Shown here in pieces: positions 43,110-50,960 of a stretch of 64,000 bases of DNA. This DNA is from Anaerolineales bacterium (lineage in GTDB: Bacteria; Chloroflexota; Anaerolineae; Anaerolineales; Villigracilaceae). The translations under genes were made by a program, and so were the position numbers. The notes below the pieces were generated by a model. The model made no database searches and was not told the DNA's origin. It was given only the letters and a program-made list of their open reading frames with translations. Where the stretch lies: the NCBI GenBank assembly GCA_024710905.1, contig JANJTV010000120.1, positions 1 through 64,000 of the forward strand, written 5' to 3'. Positions within the stretch are counted from its first letter, which is position 1. Each line of letters begins with the position of its first letter.

Positions 43110-43565
43110 TTAGGGCTGCTGCACGCGCACAAAGTCTTGAATCTGGAATATTAACGTCTTGCCATCGCGCACCTTGTGGGTGATGATGCGGCGGTTATTC
43201 GGGTCAATGAAATAATGGTTGTTATAGACCGTGGACTGCGAGACGTTGCTCTCAATAGTAAAGACATAATTGTAGGGGGTCAGTTCCGTTCCGTGCAGCT
43301 GGACCATCTCATTGCCGCCTGAGCAATACTTGCCATCCACTTTGACGTCTGTGTGATAGACCGCCGGGCCATAGCCGTACAGCTTCTCAAAATCCTCGTG
43401 CAGGTGCCAAGTGTTCTCGTCAATCCAGTACACATCCATGTGCACCGCGCTGGCCTCCAGGAAATTCCCCTGACCATCAAAGGTTTTGCACAACCCTTCC
43501 CAGCGCCCCATAAAGCACTGGTACGAACGGGTGGATTTCGGATCACCGTAATTTTTCTCGCTCAT
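43110..43565 (-). CDS. Small single-domain calycin-like protein, paralog 4
   Basis: The protein has 151 aa, the length of one barrel. G-R-W-E-G-L-C-K-T-F-D-G-Q-G (20-33) matches the DUF3598/CpcS-like barrel start and the motif repeated in three larger proteins of this operon. It is the first structural gene after gntR (11 nt apart). Candidate roles are binding or delivery of a tetrapyrrole or its breakdown products. There is no catalytic signature. Confidence 0.65.
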   Translation of the reverse strand: MSEKNYGDPKSTRSYQCFMGRWEGLCKTFDGQGNFLEASAVHMDVYWIDENTWHLHEDFEKLYGYGPAVYHTDVKVDGKYCSGGNEMVQLHGTELTPYNYVFTIESNVSQSTVYNNHYFIDPNNRRIITHKVRDGKTLIFQIQDFVRVQQP

Positions 43566-43576
43566 TGAAAAGACTC

Positions 43577-44296
43577 CTAAATATTGAGTTGGAACTTGAA
43601 GCGATCGCCCCGGTAGTTGGCCCGCAGGAACTCAAGCGGTTTGCCCGCTGAATCCGAATACACCACCTGGATGGACAGCACCGGTTCACCCGGCTTGATT
43701 TTCAACAGACCGGCTTCGGTCGTCCCGGCAGGCACGGCCTGCACCGTGCGGCGGATGCGGATGCCGTCCCGGTCGGGCAGTTCACGCATGTAGTCGCGCA
43801 GGGCTTCGTCGCTGGCATTTTCAGGGTCAAATTTGCCATGGCGGGTAAGGGCCACAAAGTGCCGCCCAATCGGTTCGCCATTGGCGCGCAGCAACAACTC
43901 CACCAGATAGACCTTTTCATCTTCCGGGATGCCCAGCGCCTCCTGCACCTGCTGGAAGGGCACGCCATTGCCACGGCTGAGGAATTGCCATTCCGGCTCA
44001 ATGCCCTGCTGGCGCATCAAGGCAGTGATGCTGATGCGCTCCATCGGGTCGTGTACGATCTCACGTGCGGCCACAAACGTACCCTGCCCGCGATGGCGGG
44101 TGAAACGGCCTTCAAAGGTCAGTTCGGCCAGGGCCTGGCGCACGGTGGTCCGGCTGAGTCCGTAGGTTTCCTGCAATTCCTGTTCGCTGGGCACCAGGTC
44201 GCCGGGCTTCCATTCGCCGGAGTCAAGCTTGTCAACAATCAATTGTTTGAGCTGGTAATACAGGGGGAGGGGGGATTCGCGGTCAATTGTGATCAT
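43577..44296 (-). CDS. GntR/HutC-family transcriptional regulator with UTRA domain
   Basis: The protein has 239 aa. The N-terminal winged helix (residues 5-75) carries P-S-E-Q-E-L and the recognition helix L-S-R-T-T-V-R-Q-A-L. Residues 90-237 form the UTRA ligand-binding domain (R-x-x-x-G-x-P with L-V-E-L-L-L-R-A-N-G-E-P-I). Such regulators release DNA when a pathway metabolite binds. The ATG at 44296 is used; the frame extends to a TTG at 44320. It heads the 15-gene minus-strand operon and is divergent from the amidohydrolase operon. The perfect palindrome at 44332-44349 overlaps both promoters and is the expected operator. Confidence 0.92.
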   Translation of the reverse strand: MITIDRESPLPLYYQLKQLIVDKLDSGEWKPGDLVPSEQELQETYGLSRTTVRQALAELTFEGRFTRHRGQGTFVAAREIVHDPMERISITALMRQQGIEPEWQFLSRGNGVPFQQVQEALGIPEDEKVYLVELLLRANGEPIGRHFVALTRHGKFDPENASDEALRDYMRELPDRDGIRIRRTVQAVPAGTTEAGLLKIKPGEPVLSIQVVYSDSAGKPLEFLRANYRGDRFKFQLNI

Positions 44297-44312
44297 GGTT
44301 TTCACCAAAGTA

Positions 44313-44340
44313 TTGTACAAAGAAAAAGAAATGTTATAAT
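44313..44340 (+). promoter_or_regulatory. Promoter of the amidohydrolase operon
   Basis: TTGTAC (44313-44318) and a perfect TATAAT (44335-44340) are 16 nt apart. The -10 box lies inside the GntR palindrome. Confidence 0.6.
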
Positions 44341-44349
44341 GTTATAACA
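44332..44349. promoter_or_regulatory. GntR operator palindrome
   Basis: TGTTATAATGTTATAACA is a perfect inverted repeat with 8-bp arms and a 2-bp centre. It covers the plus-strand -10 box and the expected minus-strand start point, so binding would shut both operons. Confidence 0.75.
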
Positions 44350-44378
44350 ATCATACTTATAAAGTACATTGTTGTCAA
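44350..44378 (-). promoter_or_regulatory. Promoter of gntR and the 15-gene operon
   Basis: On the minus strand a perfect TTGACA (44373-44378) and TATGAT (44350-44355) are 17 nt apart. The predicted start point falls within the palindrome. Confidence 0.75.
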
Positions 44379-44397
44379 GCACAAGGAGAATTACCGC

Positions 44398-45858
44398 ATG
44401 CTCGACCTGCTGATCAAAAACGTCCGGCTCGTCCGCCCCAACCAGGCGGATGTCCCCACAGTTGATATTGGCATCCGCGACGGCAAATTTGCCCGCATTG
44501 CCCCGTCCATTGAGTCCAGCGAAGCAAAAGAAGTACACGACGGCCAGGGCCGGCTGGCCTTCCCAGGCTTGGTGGATGCCCACATGCACGTAGGTATTTA
44601 CCAGCCGCTGGCACAGGATGCCGTCACCGAGAGCAAAGCTGCCGCCATGGGCGGCGTGACCAGCGCCATTACTTACTTCCGTACCGGCGAGTATTACCTG
44701 AACAAAGGCGGCGCATACAAGGATTTCTACCCCGAAGTATTGGATATTTCCTCTGGCCGCTACTGGGTGGATTATGCCTACCATCTCGCGCCAATCAACA
44801 AAAGCCATATCGATGAAATGCCCGCCCTGCTCAGTCAACACGGCGTTTCTTCTTTTAAAATCTTCATGTTCTACGGCGGGCACGGCCTGCATGGCAAGTC
44901 TGACCAGCAGCACAACTTCCTGAAACTGGCCGAAGATGAAAAATACGACTTTGCCCATTTTGAATTCATCATGCGCCAGCTCAGCGCGATGCTAAAAGCC
45001 AACCCGCAGCAGGCGCCCTACATCAGCCTGAGCCTGCACTGCGAGGTGGCAGATATTCTTAACGCCTACACCACCATCGTGCAGAAGGAAGGCAAACTCA
45101 AGGGCCTGCACGCCTACAGCGCCGCCCGACCGCCGCACAGCGAGGGGCTGGCCGTTTTTATTGCCTCCTACCTGGCGCATGAGACCAACTGCGCCAACAT
45201 CAATCTGTTGCATCTCACTTCGCGCAAGGCGCTTGAAGCCGCCCTGATGATGCGTGACCTGTTCCCGCACATCAACTTCCGCCGCGAGGTGACCATCGGC
45301 CACCTGCTGCTGGATACCGACGAGCCCAACGGCGTGCTGGCCAAGGTCAACCCGCCCATCCGACCGCGCGCCGATGTGGAATTCCTGTGGGAGAAAGTGC
45401 TCTCCGGCGATGTGGACTGGGTGGTCAGCGACCACGCCTGCTGCTCCAGCGAGCAAAAATACAACGCCGCCCACCCGGACGACATCTGGATGGCCAAAAG
45501 CGGCTTCGGCGGCACGGAGTACATGCTCTCCGGCCTGCACAGCGAAGGCCGCAAACGCGGACTGTCGCTTAACCGTATGGCCGAGCTGGTGAGCTGGAAC
45601 CCCGCCCAGCGCTACGGCCTGCTCGCCAAAGGCGATGTCACCGAAGGGTACGACGCCGACCTGGTGCTCTTTGACCCGAATGAGACCTTCATCGTGCGTG
45701 CCACCGAATCGGAATCATTCCAGGGCTATACGCCCTTTGAAGGCCACGAACTGAACGGGCGCGTCAAGATCACCTACCTGCGCGGCCAGAAAATTTACGA
45801 AAACGGCAAGGTGCTCGGCCCGGCCAACGGGCAGTACATCAAACGTCCCGGCGCATGA
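44398..45858 (+). CDS. Hydantoinase/dihydropyrimidinase-type cyclic amidohydrolase
   Basis: The protein has 486 aa. The full binuclear metal site is present: H62 and H64 (D-A-H-M-H), the carboxylated lysine K154 (S-S-F-K-I-F-M-F), H214 (S-L-H-C-E), H272 (L-L-H-L-T-S-R) and D345 (V-S-D-H). Enzymes of this branch open cyclic imides, hydantoins and dihydropyrimidines. Beside tetrapyrrole genes, a maleimide- or lactam-type ring from pyrrole breakdown is an attractive substrate (inference). Pyrimidine catabolism is the alternative, but no other pyrimidine genes are near. AAGGAG lies 9 nt before the ATG, and the stop overlaps the LLM gene. Confidence 0.87.
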   Translation: MLDLLIKNVRLVRPNQADVPTVDIGIRDGKFARIAPSIESSEAKEVHDGQGRLAFPGLVDAHMHVGIYQPLAQDAVTESKAAAMGGVTSAITYFRTGEYYLNKGGAYKDFYPEVLDISSGRYWVDYAYHLAPINKSHIDEMPALLSQHGVSSFKIFMFYGGHGLHGKSDQQHNFLKLAEDEKYDFAHFEFIMRQLSAMLKANPQQAPYISLSLHCEVADILNAYTTIVQKEGKLKGLHAYSAARPPHSEGLAVFIASYLAHETNCANINLLHLTSRKALEAALMMRDLFPHINFRREVTIGHLLLDTDEPNGVLAKVNPPIRPRADVEFLWEKVLSGDVDWVVSDHACCSSEQKYNAAHPDDIWMAKSGFGGTEYMLSGLHSEGRKRGLSLNRMAELVSWNPAQRYGLLAKGDVTEGYDADLVLFDPNETFIVRATESESFQGYTPFEGHELNGRVKITYLRGQKIYENGKVLGPANGQYIKRPGA

Positions 45859-46772
45859 AATTCGGCATCCATTCCCCCTCCTGGCTGTACCCCGGCAACC
45901 CCTTCGACGGCATCCGCGAAAAAGCCCTGCGCCTCGAAGAACTGGGCTTTGCCTGGCTCTCGGTCATGGATCACATGATGCAAATCCCCGTGCACGGCCC
46001 GCCGGACGAGCCTTTCATGGAAGGTTGGACCACCCTCTCGGCGCTGGCCGCCGTCACCAGCAAAATCCGCCTTGCCACGCTGGTTTCGTCCACCTCCTAC
46101 CGCAACCCGGCCCTGCTGGCCAAAATGGCCGCCACGGTGGATGTCATCAGCAAGGGCCGCCTGACGCTGGGCATTGGCGCGGGCTGGTTCGAAGATGAAT
46201 ACCAGCAATACAATTGGGAATTCCTGCCCAAACCAGCCGACCGCATCCACCGTCTGGAAGACGCCATCAAATTGATTAAAGCCATGTGGATGGAAGAACG
46301 GGGTGACTACCGAGGCCGCTTTTATTCCGTTAAAGAGGCCATTCTCCAGCCCAAACCGATCCAAAAACCGCACCCACCCATCCTGGTGGGCGGCGCGGGC
46401 GAGCAACTGACCTTGCGAGTGGTGGCCCGTCACGGCAACGCCTGCAACCTGATTGGCAGCCCGCAGGAAGTGCGCCATAAATTTGATGTACTGGAACAAC
46501 ACTGTGAAAACGAAGACCGCAATTACAAGGATATTGAAAAAACAGCCCTGCTGAACGTGCTGGTTGCAAGGGATGAGAGCAACCTCTCAGCCCGCATGGC
46601 GCAGCTCGACGCGGGAACGCACTTCAGGGGGCACCCGCTGACCATCCCCCAGGCAGCAGACCTGTTTGGGCAATATCAGCAGGCCGGGGTACAGCTGCTG
46701 ATCATCAGCATTTATCGCAACGATGAAGACAGCCTGCAAGCCATTGCCGAAATGATGGGAAATTTTTCGTAA
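45855..46772 (+). CDS. LLM-class flavin-dependent oxidoreductase (F420/FMN)
   Basis: The protein has 305 aa in a luciferase-like TIM barrel. It has S-V-M-D-H-M near residue 36, I-R-L-A-T-L-V-S-S-T-S-Y-R-N-P (about 72-86), G-R-L-T-L-G-I-G-A-G-W and P-I-L-V-G-G-A-G. Members use F420H2 or reduced FMN for reductions or monooxygenations. The cofactor cannot be told from sequence. It overlaps the amidohydrolase gene by 4 nt. In this operon it may reduce or oxygenate a heterocyclic intermediate. Confidence 0.85.
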   Translation: MKFGIHSPSWLYPGNPFDGIREKALRLEELGFAWLSVMDHMMQIPVHGPPDEPFMEGWTTLSALAAVTSKIRLATLVSSTSYRNPALLAKMAATVDVISKGRLTLGIGAGWFEDEYQQYNWEFLPKPADRIHRLEDAIKLIKAMWMEERGDYRGRFYSVKEAILQPKPIQKPHPPILVGGAGEQLTLRVVARHGNACNLIGSPQEVRHKFDVLEQHCENEDRNYKDIEKTALLNVLVARDESNLSARMAQLDAGTHFRGHPLTIPQAADLFGQYQQAGVQLLIISIYRNDEDSLQAIAEMMGNFS

Positions 46773-46790
46773 TCGCCAAGGAGATTCCGC

Positions 46791-48068
46791 ATGACTAAAT
46801 TGACCGCCGAATTTTTATTTGACGACCTGACCCCCGCCGAGCGCGCCCGCGCCGAACGGGTGGAGGCCATCCTGCCCGAATTGCGCGCCCGTGCCGAGGA
46901 AGCTGACCGGCTGGGGCAATTCTATGCGCCGCATCGCGACACCCTCAGCCAGTCTGGCCTGCTGGGGCTGGTCATCCCGGAAGAATACGGCGGGTTGGGC
47001 GGCAACCTGCGCGACCTGGCCGCCGCGACCTTTGCCATGGGCACGGCCTGCCCGAGCACCGCGCTGGCTTATTTCTTCCACTGTTCCACGTCCTCGCGCG
47101 GATTGCTGGCCCTGGATGGGATCGCCGAAGGCAAGTTTAGCGAGCAGGAAATCCCGCAGGTGCGTGCATTTGGCGAGAAAGTGCTGCATAAAATGGGCAC
47201 CCAGGGGCAGTTCCTGGGCAATTTTGCCAGCGAATCGGCCAAGTCCTCCCAGAGCGCGGTACACATCACCACCGAGGCCGAGACTGTGGATGGCGGCTGG
47301 AAGTTGAACGGGGTCAAGTCTTTTGGCTGTAACACGGGTGTGGCCGACGCCTACCTAGTGGCCGCCAAACTGAAAGGCTACGAAACCGCCGAAGGGCTGG
47401 CAATGTTCTTTGTTAATCGCGACGCGGAAGGCGTGAGCGAGCGCCCCGGTTGGGACGCGCTGGGCATGCGCGCCACGGCCAGCCACGGGATCGTGTTAAA
47501 GGATGTCTTTGTACCAGACGAAGACGCACTAGGCGTGCCGGGCGCATTCGTTAAAATGATGCAATCCAGCCGCGGCTCGCTGATGGGCAACCAGCCTGCC
47601 ATCACCGCCATTTACCTCGGCGCGGCCAAGCAGGCCTACGATTTTGCGCTCGACTTCACCACCAAAATGAAATTTGAAGACACTGGCAAGCCCATCAACA
47701 CCAGCCCATTCCACCAGGAATTGATTGGCAAAATGACGGTTGAAATGGAAACCGCCCGACTGTGGCTGAAATACCAGATTGACCTGGAAACCTGTGAGCC
47801 GCCCATCAAGCCCAAGACCGAAGTCGTGCAGCACTGGCGCATGGCCAAAGGTGTGGCCTCCGAAGGCGCGTTTGAAGTGGCCCAACTGGCCATGAAGATG
47901 TGCGGCACCAGCAACACTGGCAACAGCGGCGTGATTTCGCGTATGCTGCGCGACATTGCCATGAGCCTGGTGATGGCCTTCCCCGCCGAACGCGGCCGCC
48001 TCGAAGCCGCCAAGAGCATCACCGACGGCGCAGAAACCAAGTCCTTTACCGTATCTGAGAGCAAATAA
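46791..48068 (+). CDS. Acyl-CoA dehydrogenase-family flavoprotein
   Basis: The protein has 425 aa. The acyl-CoA dehydrogenase fold is clear: G-L-L-G-L-V-I-P-E-E-Y-G-G-L-G-G (57-72), W-K-L-N-G-V-K-S-F-G, W-D-A-L-G-M-R-A-T-A-S and the C-terminal helices M-C-G-T-S-N-T-G-N-S-G. The usual catalytic Glu is not obvious, and the sequence leans toward the oxygenase-like subgroup (DszC/HpaB-related). Either dehydrogenation of an acyl-CoA or flavin monooxygenation is possible. It is third in the plus-strand operon, 18 nt after the LLM gene. Confidence 0.82.
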   Translation: MTKLTAEFLFDDLTPAERARAERVEAILPELRARAEEADRLGQFYAPHRDTLSQSGLLGLVIPEEYGGLGGNLRDLAAATFAMGTACPSTALAYFFHCSTSSRGLLALDGIAEGKFSEQEIPQVRAFGEKVLHKMGTQGQFLGNFASESAKSSQSAVHITTEAETVDGGWKLNGVKSFGCNTGVADAYLVAAKLKGYETAEGLAMFFVNRDAEGVSERPGWDALGMRATASHGIVLKDVFVPDEDALGVPGAFVKMMQSSRGSLMGNQPAITAIYLGAAKQAYDFALDFTTKMKFEDTGKPINTSPFHQELIGKMTVEMETARLWLKYQIDLETCEPPIKPKTEVVQHWRMAKGVASEGAFEVAQLAMKMCGTSNTGNSGVISRMLRDIAMSLVMAFPAERGRLEAAKSITDGAETKSFTVSESK

Positions 48069-48090
48069 TCCCCATTCAGGAGAACCCAAC

Positions 48091-49566
48091 ATGGCTTTCC
48101 CGCAAATCACCCCCCCGCCGCTCGACGAAGTAAAAGCCCGCTTCGAGTTGTTCGATTATATTGACGGTGAACGGCTGGCCCCAGAAATTGAAATGGACGG
48201 ATGGGTCAGCAACCCGAACACGGGAGAACGAATCGCCCGCCAGATGGCCACCAGCCCGGCGAAGATTGAAAAAGCCCTGTCTGTGGCCCAGCGCCTGCAC
48301 CAGTCCGGGGCATGGGCCAATACCCCGCCTGAAAAACGCGCGGACATCCTTGACGCAGCCGCCAACGCCCTGATGGGCCTTGTCCCGGCGATTGCCGCCG
48401 TGGAATCCTATAACACTGGGATTGTCTTCAGCACCAGCAGTTTTGTCAACAACATCGTCTGGCTGGCCTTCAAAGCGGCGGCAGGCGTGCTGCGCAGCGG
48501 ATATGCCGTCTCGAAGGTGCCCGGCCCGCACGGTGACGTGGAAATCCTGCGCAAGCCACTGGGTGTGGCGGTGTGCATCGTGCCATGGAATTCCCCGGCG
48601 GCGCTGGCAGCCCACAAAGTGGCCAACGCCTTGGCGGCGGGCTGCCCGGTGATTCTCAAGCCAACCGAATGGGCGCCATACTCCTGCCTGTTGCTAGCCG
48701 ATGGATTGGAAGCCGCCGGGCTGCCGAAAGGCCTGTTCCAGATCGTGAACGGCGGCGCGGAAGTGGGCCAAAAACTGGTCAGCGACAAACGCGTGCGGGC
48801 GGTTTCCTTCACCGGCGGCCTGAATGGCGGCCAGGCGGTGGCGGCAGCCTGCGCGGCGGATTTCAAATCGCTGCAACTGGAATTGGGCGGCAACAATGCC
48901 ATGGTGGTACTGCCGGATGCCGATATAGAGAAAGTGGCCGAAGGCATTGTGGCCGGAATGACCACCCTTAACGGTCAGTGGTGCCGCGCCCTCGGGCGGC
49001 TGGTGGTGCACGAATCGATCCAGGAGCAGGTGCTCAATGCGGCCATTGAGAAGTTCAAGCAGGTGCAGGCCGGGGATGCCCTCTCGCTGGAAAGCCAGCT
49101 CGGCCCGCTGGCCAATGAAGCCCACAAAGGCCGCATCGAAAGCGCCATCCGCGCTCTGGAGCAAAAAGGCGGCAAAAGGCATGCCGCAACTGCAACGCCA
49201 ACCGACGGCTATTACCTGCCGCCGACCATCATCACCGGCGTCGCGCCCGATGAAACGCTGGAGGAGATCTTCGGCCCGGTGGCTACGCTGCATACTTTCA
49301 AAACCGACGAGGAAGCCGTGGCGCTCGCCAACCAGACCCCGTATGGCCTGGGCGGGTATGTTTATGGCAGCAATGAAGAACATGCCCTGAAAGTTGCCCG
49401 CCAGATGAACACCGGCGGCGTGAAGATCAACGGCGTCAGCCTGCTGGAGTTAAATGTGGACGCGCCGCGCCCGGCCTGGGGTCTGAGCGGTTTCGGCGAG
49501 GAAGGTACGCTGGAAACCTTTGATGTCTTCTGCGGCAAGAGCGTGGTAGGCGTGGCCGGGAAGTAA
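48091..49566 (+). CDS. NAD(P)-dependent aldehyde dehydrogenase
   Basis: The protein has 491 aa. Catalytic residues are N167 (I-V-P-W-N-S-P), E264 (L-E-L-G-G-N) and the nucleophile C298 in G-Q-W-C-R-A, where the residues around Cys are atypical (usually G-Q-x-C-x-A/S). It oxidises an aldehyde to an acid. Candidates in this locus are semialdehydes from ring fragments or the aldehyde of phytol (inference). It starts 22 nt after the flavoprotein gene. It is not closely similar to the ALDH16 protein at 6802. Confidence 0.9.
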   Translation: MAFPQITPPPLDEVKARFELFDYIDGERLAPEIEMDGWVSNPNTGERIARQMATSPAKIEKALSVAQRLHQSGAWANTPPEKRADILDAAANALMGLVPAIAAVESYNTGIVFSTSSFVNNIVWLAFKAAAGVLRSGYAVSKVPGPHGDVEILRKPLGVAVCIVPWNSPAALAAHKVANALAAGCPVILKPTEWAPYSCLLLADGLEAAGLPKGLFQIVNGGAEVGQKLVSDKRVRAVSFTGGLNGGQAVAAACAADFKSLQLELGGNNAMVVLPDADIEKVAEGIVAGMTTLNGQWCRALGRLVVHESIQEQVLNAAIEKFKQVQAGDALSLESQLGPLANEAHKGRIESAIRALEQKGGKRHAATATPTDGYYLPPTIITGVAPDETLEEIFGPVATLHTFKTDEEAVALANQTPYGLGGYVYGSNEEHALKVARQMNTGGVKINGVSLLELNVDAPRPAWGLSGFGEEGTLETFDVFCGKSVVGVAGK

Positions 49567-49712
49567 GCCGGACGAAAAAACACATTTCCTTGTGGGGCGG
49601 ATGCTCTCTGGGCGCACGGCTGCATCGTGTCCTGTGGGTATTCGTCCCTACTGTTTTAACAGGGGATTGTATTTGGTTGGGAATTTGCTAGAATGAAATG
49701 AAGGAAGACTCC

Positions 49713-50096
49713 ATGTCCCCCATCCGAATGTCAAAAATAGAAGATTCCATGCGCGTGGTGATGGCCTTTCACGAGGCCCTCAATCGACGCGACATGCCCG
49801 GCATGCTGGACTATATGGGCGAGGATGTCCTGTTCGAGAACACCTATCCCGCGCCGGACGGCACACCCTACCGGGGCAAAGCCGCCAATGCGCAGTTCTG
49901 GCAGGATTTCTTCGACCAGGCGGAACAGTTTCATTTTGAAATTGAAGACCTGTTCGGCCTTAACCAGCACTGCGTGCTACGCTGGAAATATACCTGGGTG
50001 GATGCGAACGGCCAGCCCGGCCATGTGCGCGGCGTGGATATTTTCCTGGTCCGCGAGGGGCTGATTCGTGAGAAGTTGTCGTATGTAAAGGGATAA
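49713..50096 (+). CDS. SnoaL-like (NTF2-fold) protein
   Basis: The protein has 127 aa. The start of the fold is typical: A-F-H-E-A-L-N-R-R-D-M-P-G-M-L-D-Y-M, then F-E-N-T-Y-P-A-P-D-G-T-P-Y-R-G and a C-terminal W-x-W/Y strand with V-R-G-V-D-I-F-L-V-R-E-G. NTF2-fold proteins of this kind act as small cyclases, isomerases or binding proteins. The ATG at 49713 has AAGGAA 6 nt upstream. A gap of 146 nt from the ALDH gene suggests it may have its own promoter, but it ends the plus-strand set before the terminator. Confidence 0.75.
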   Translation: MSPIRMSKIEDSMRVVMAFHEALNRRDMPGMLDYMGEDVLFENTYPAPDGTPYRGKAANAQFWQDFFDQAEQFHFEIEDLFGLNQHCVLRWKYTWVDANGQPGHVRGVDIFLVREGLIREKLSYVKG

Positions 50097-50123
50097 ACGA
50101 CTAGCACCGGAACTTCCTATAGT

Positions 50124-50169
50124 TGTAGGGTAAAGACAGTGTATTTTGGCTGCTTTTACCCTACATTTT
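50124..50169 (+). terminator. Terminator of the amidohydrolase operon
   Basis: The 11-bp stem TGTAGGGTAAA/TTTACCCTACA (50124-50134 with 50155-50165) has a 20-nt loop and is followed by TTTTT. Confidence 0.7.
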
Positions 50170-50184
50170 TATAAAGTTTCTGCA

Positions 50185-50901
50185 CTAGAGCGGCTTGCGG
50201 GCCGGGATGCCCGGCTTGCGCGGGTAAGCAGGCGGCGTGGCGGCAGTTTTTTCCACCAGCACCAGGTAACGCTCCTCGACCACGCCCGGCAGCGTGACGT
50301 GCGCCAGTTGGCGCAGGTGACCCCCCAGCAACCTGATCGCTTTCTCGGCAACCTGCGCCTCAGCCGGGCCGCTTTCCCCTTTTTGGGCCAGCATCCAGCC
50401 GCCCACTTTTACCAGCGGCAGCAGGTATTCGCTCAACACAGGCAGGTGGGCCACCGCGCGCGCCACGGCCCAATCGTACTGCTCGCGATGCTCCCTGAGG
50501 TGCCCCACCTCTTCAGCGCGCAGGGGCAACACCTCCACATCTTTCAGTTCCAGCGCCTCGGCAATGTGGGTGCAGAACCCGGCTTTCTTGCCAACCGACT
50601 CAACCAACGTAAGTCGCATGGCCGGGAAGATGATTTTAAGCACCAGGCCGGGGAAGCCCGCGCCGGTACCGACATCCACCAGGCGTTTGGGCGGGCGCTC
50701 GCGCAGGGCCGGGACGCAGGACAGCGAGTCTAAGAAATGCTTGCTGCGGATGCCCTCTTCGTCGCGGATGGCGGTCAGGTTGATGCGGTTGTTCCAGTCC
50801 TGGAGTTCGCGGGCATAGGTGACCACCTGCGCCGACTGCCGGGCGGTCAGGGTCACGCCGAACAACTGGCGGGCTTCGAGGCCGAGTTTCTCAACATCCA
50901 T
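50185..50901 (-). CDS. rsmG: 16S rRNA (guanine-527-N7)-methyltransferase
   Basis: The protein has 238 aa. RsmG/GidB methylates G527 of 16S rRNA. It shows N-L-T-A-I-R-D (41-47), the partner helix H-F-L-D-S-L, the SAM loop V-D-V-G-T-G-A-G-F-P-G (75-85), A-R-A-V-A-H-L and Q-K-G. The C-terminal tail is Pro-rich. It stands alone here rather than with gidA. A GC-rich inverted repeat lies just upstream. Confidence 0.95.
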   Translation of the reverse strand: MDVEKLGLEARQLFGVTLTARQSAQVVTYARELQDWNNRINLTAIRDEEGIRSKHFLDSLSCVPALRERPPKRLVDVGTGAGFPGLVLKIIFPAMRLTLVESVGKKAGFCTHIAEALELKDVEVLPLRAEEVGHLREHREQYDWAVARAVAHLPVLSEYLLPLVKVGGWMLAQKGESGPAEAQVAEKAIRLLGGHLRQLAHVTLPGVVEERYLVLVEKTAATPPAYPRKPGIPARKPL

Positions 50902-50914
50902 AATGGGCGAAATT

Positions 50915-50942
50915 ATACCCCTCCCGTTTTGGGGAGGGGTAT
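50915..50942. repeat. GC-rich inverted repeat between DUF4349 gene and rsmG
   Basis: An 11-bp perfect stem (50915-50925 with 50932-50942) has a 6-nt loop. No T-run follows on the minus strand, so it is not a clear terminator. Confidence 0.55.
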
Positions 50943-50960
50943 GTCTTTAAAAACGGTCGC

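Noticed and set aside
50915-50942. GC-rich hairpin before rsmG as an intrinsic terminator
   Set aside because: No T-run follows on the minus strand, and the flanking genes read in the same direction.
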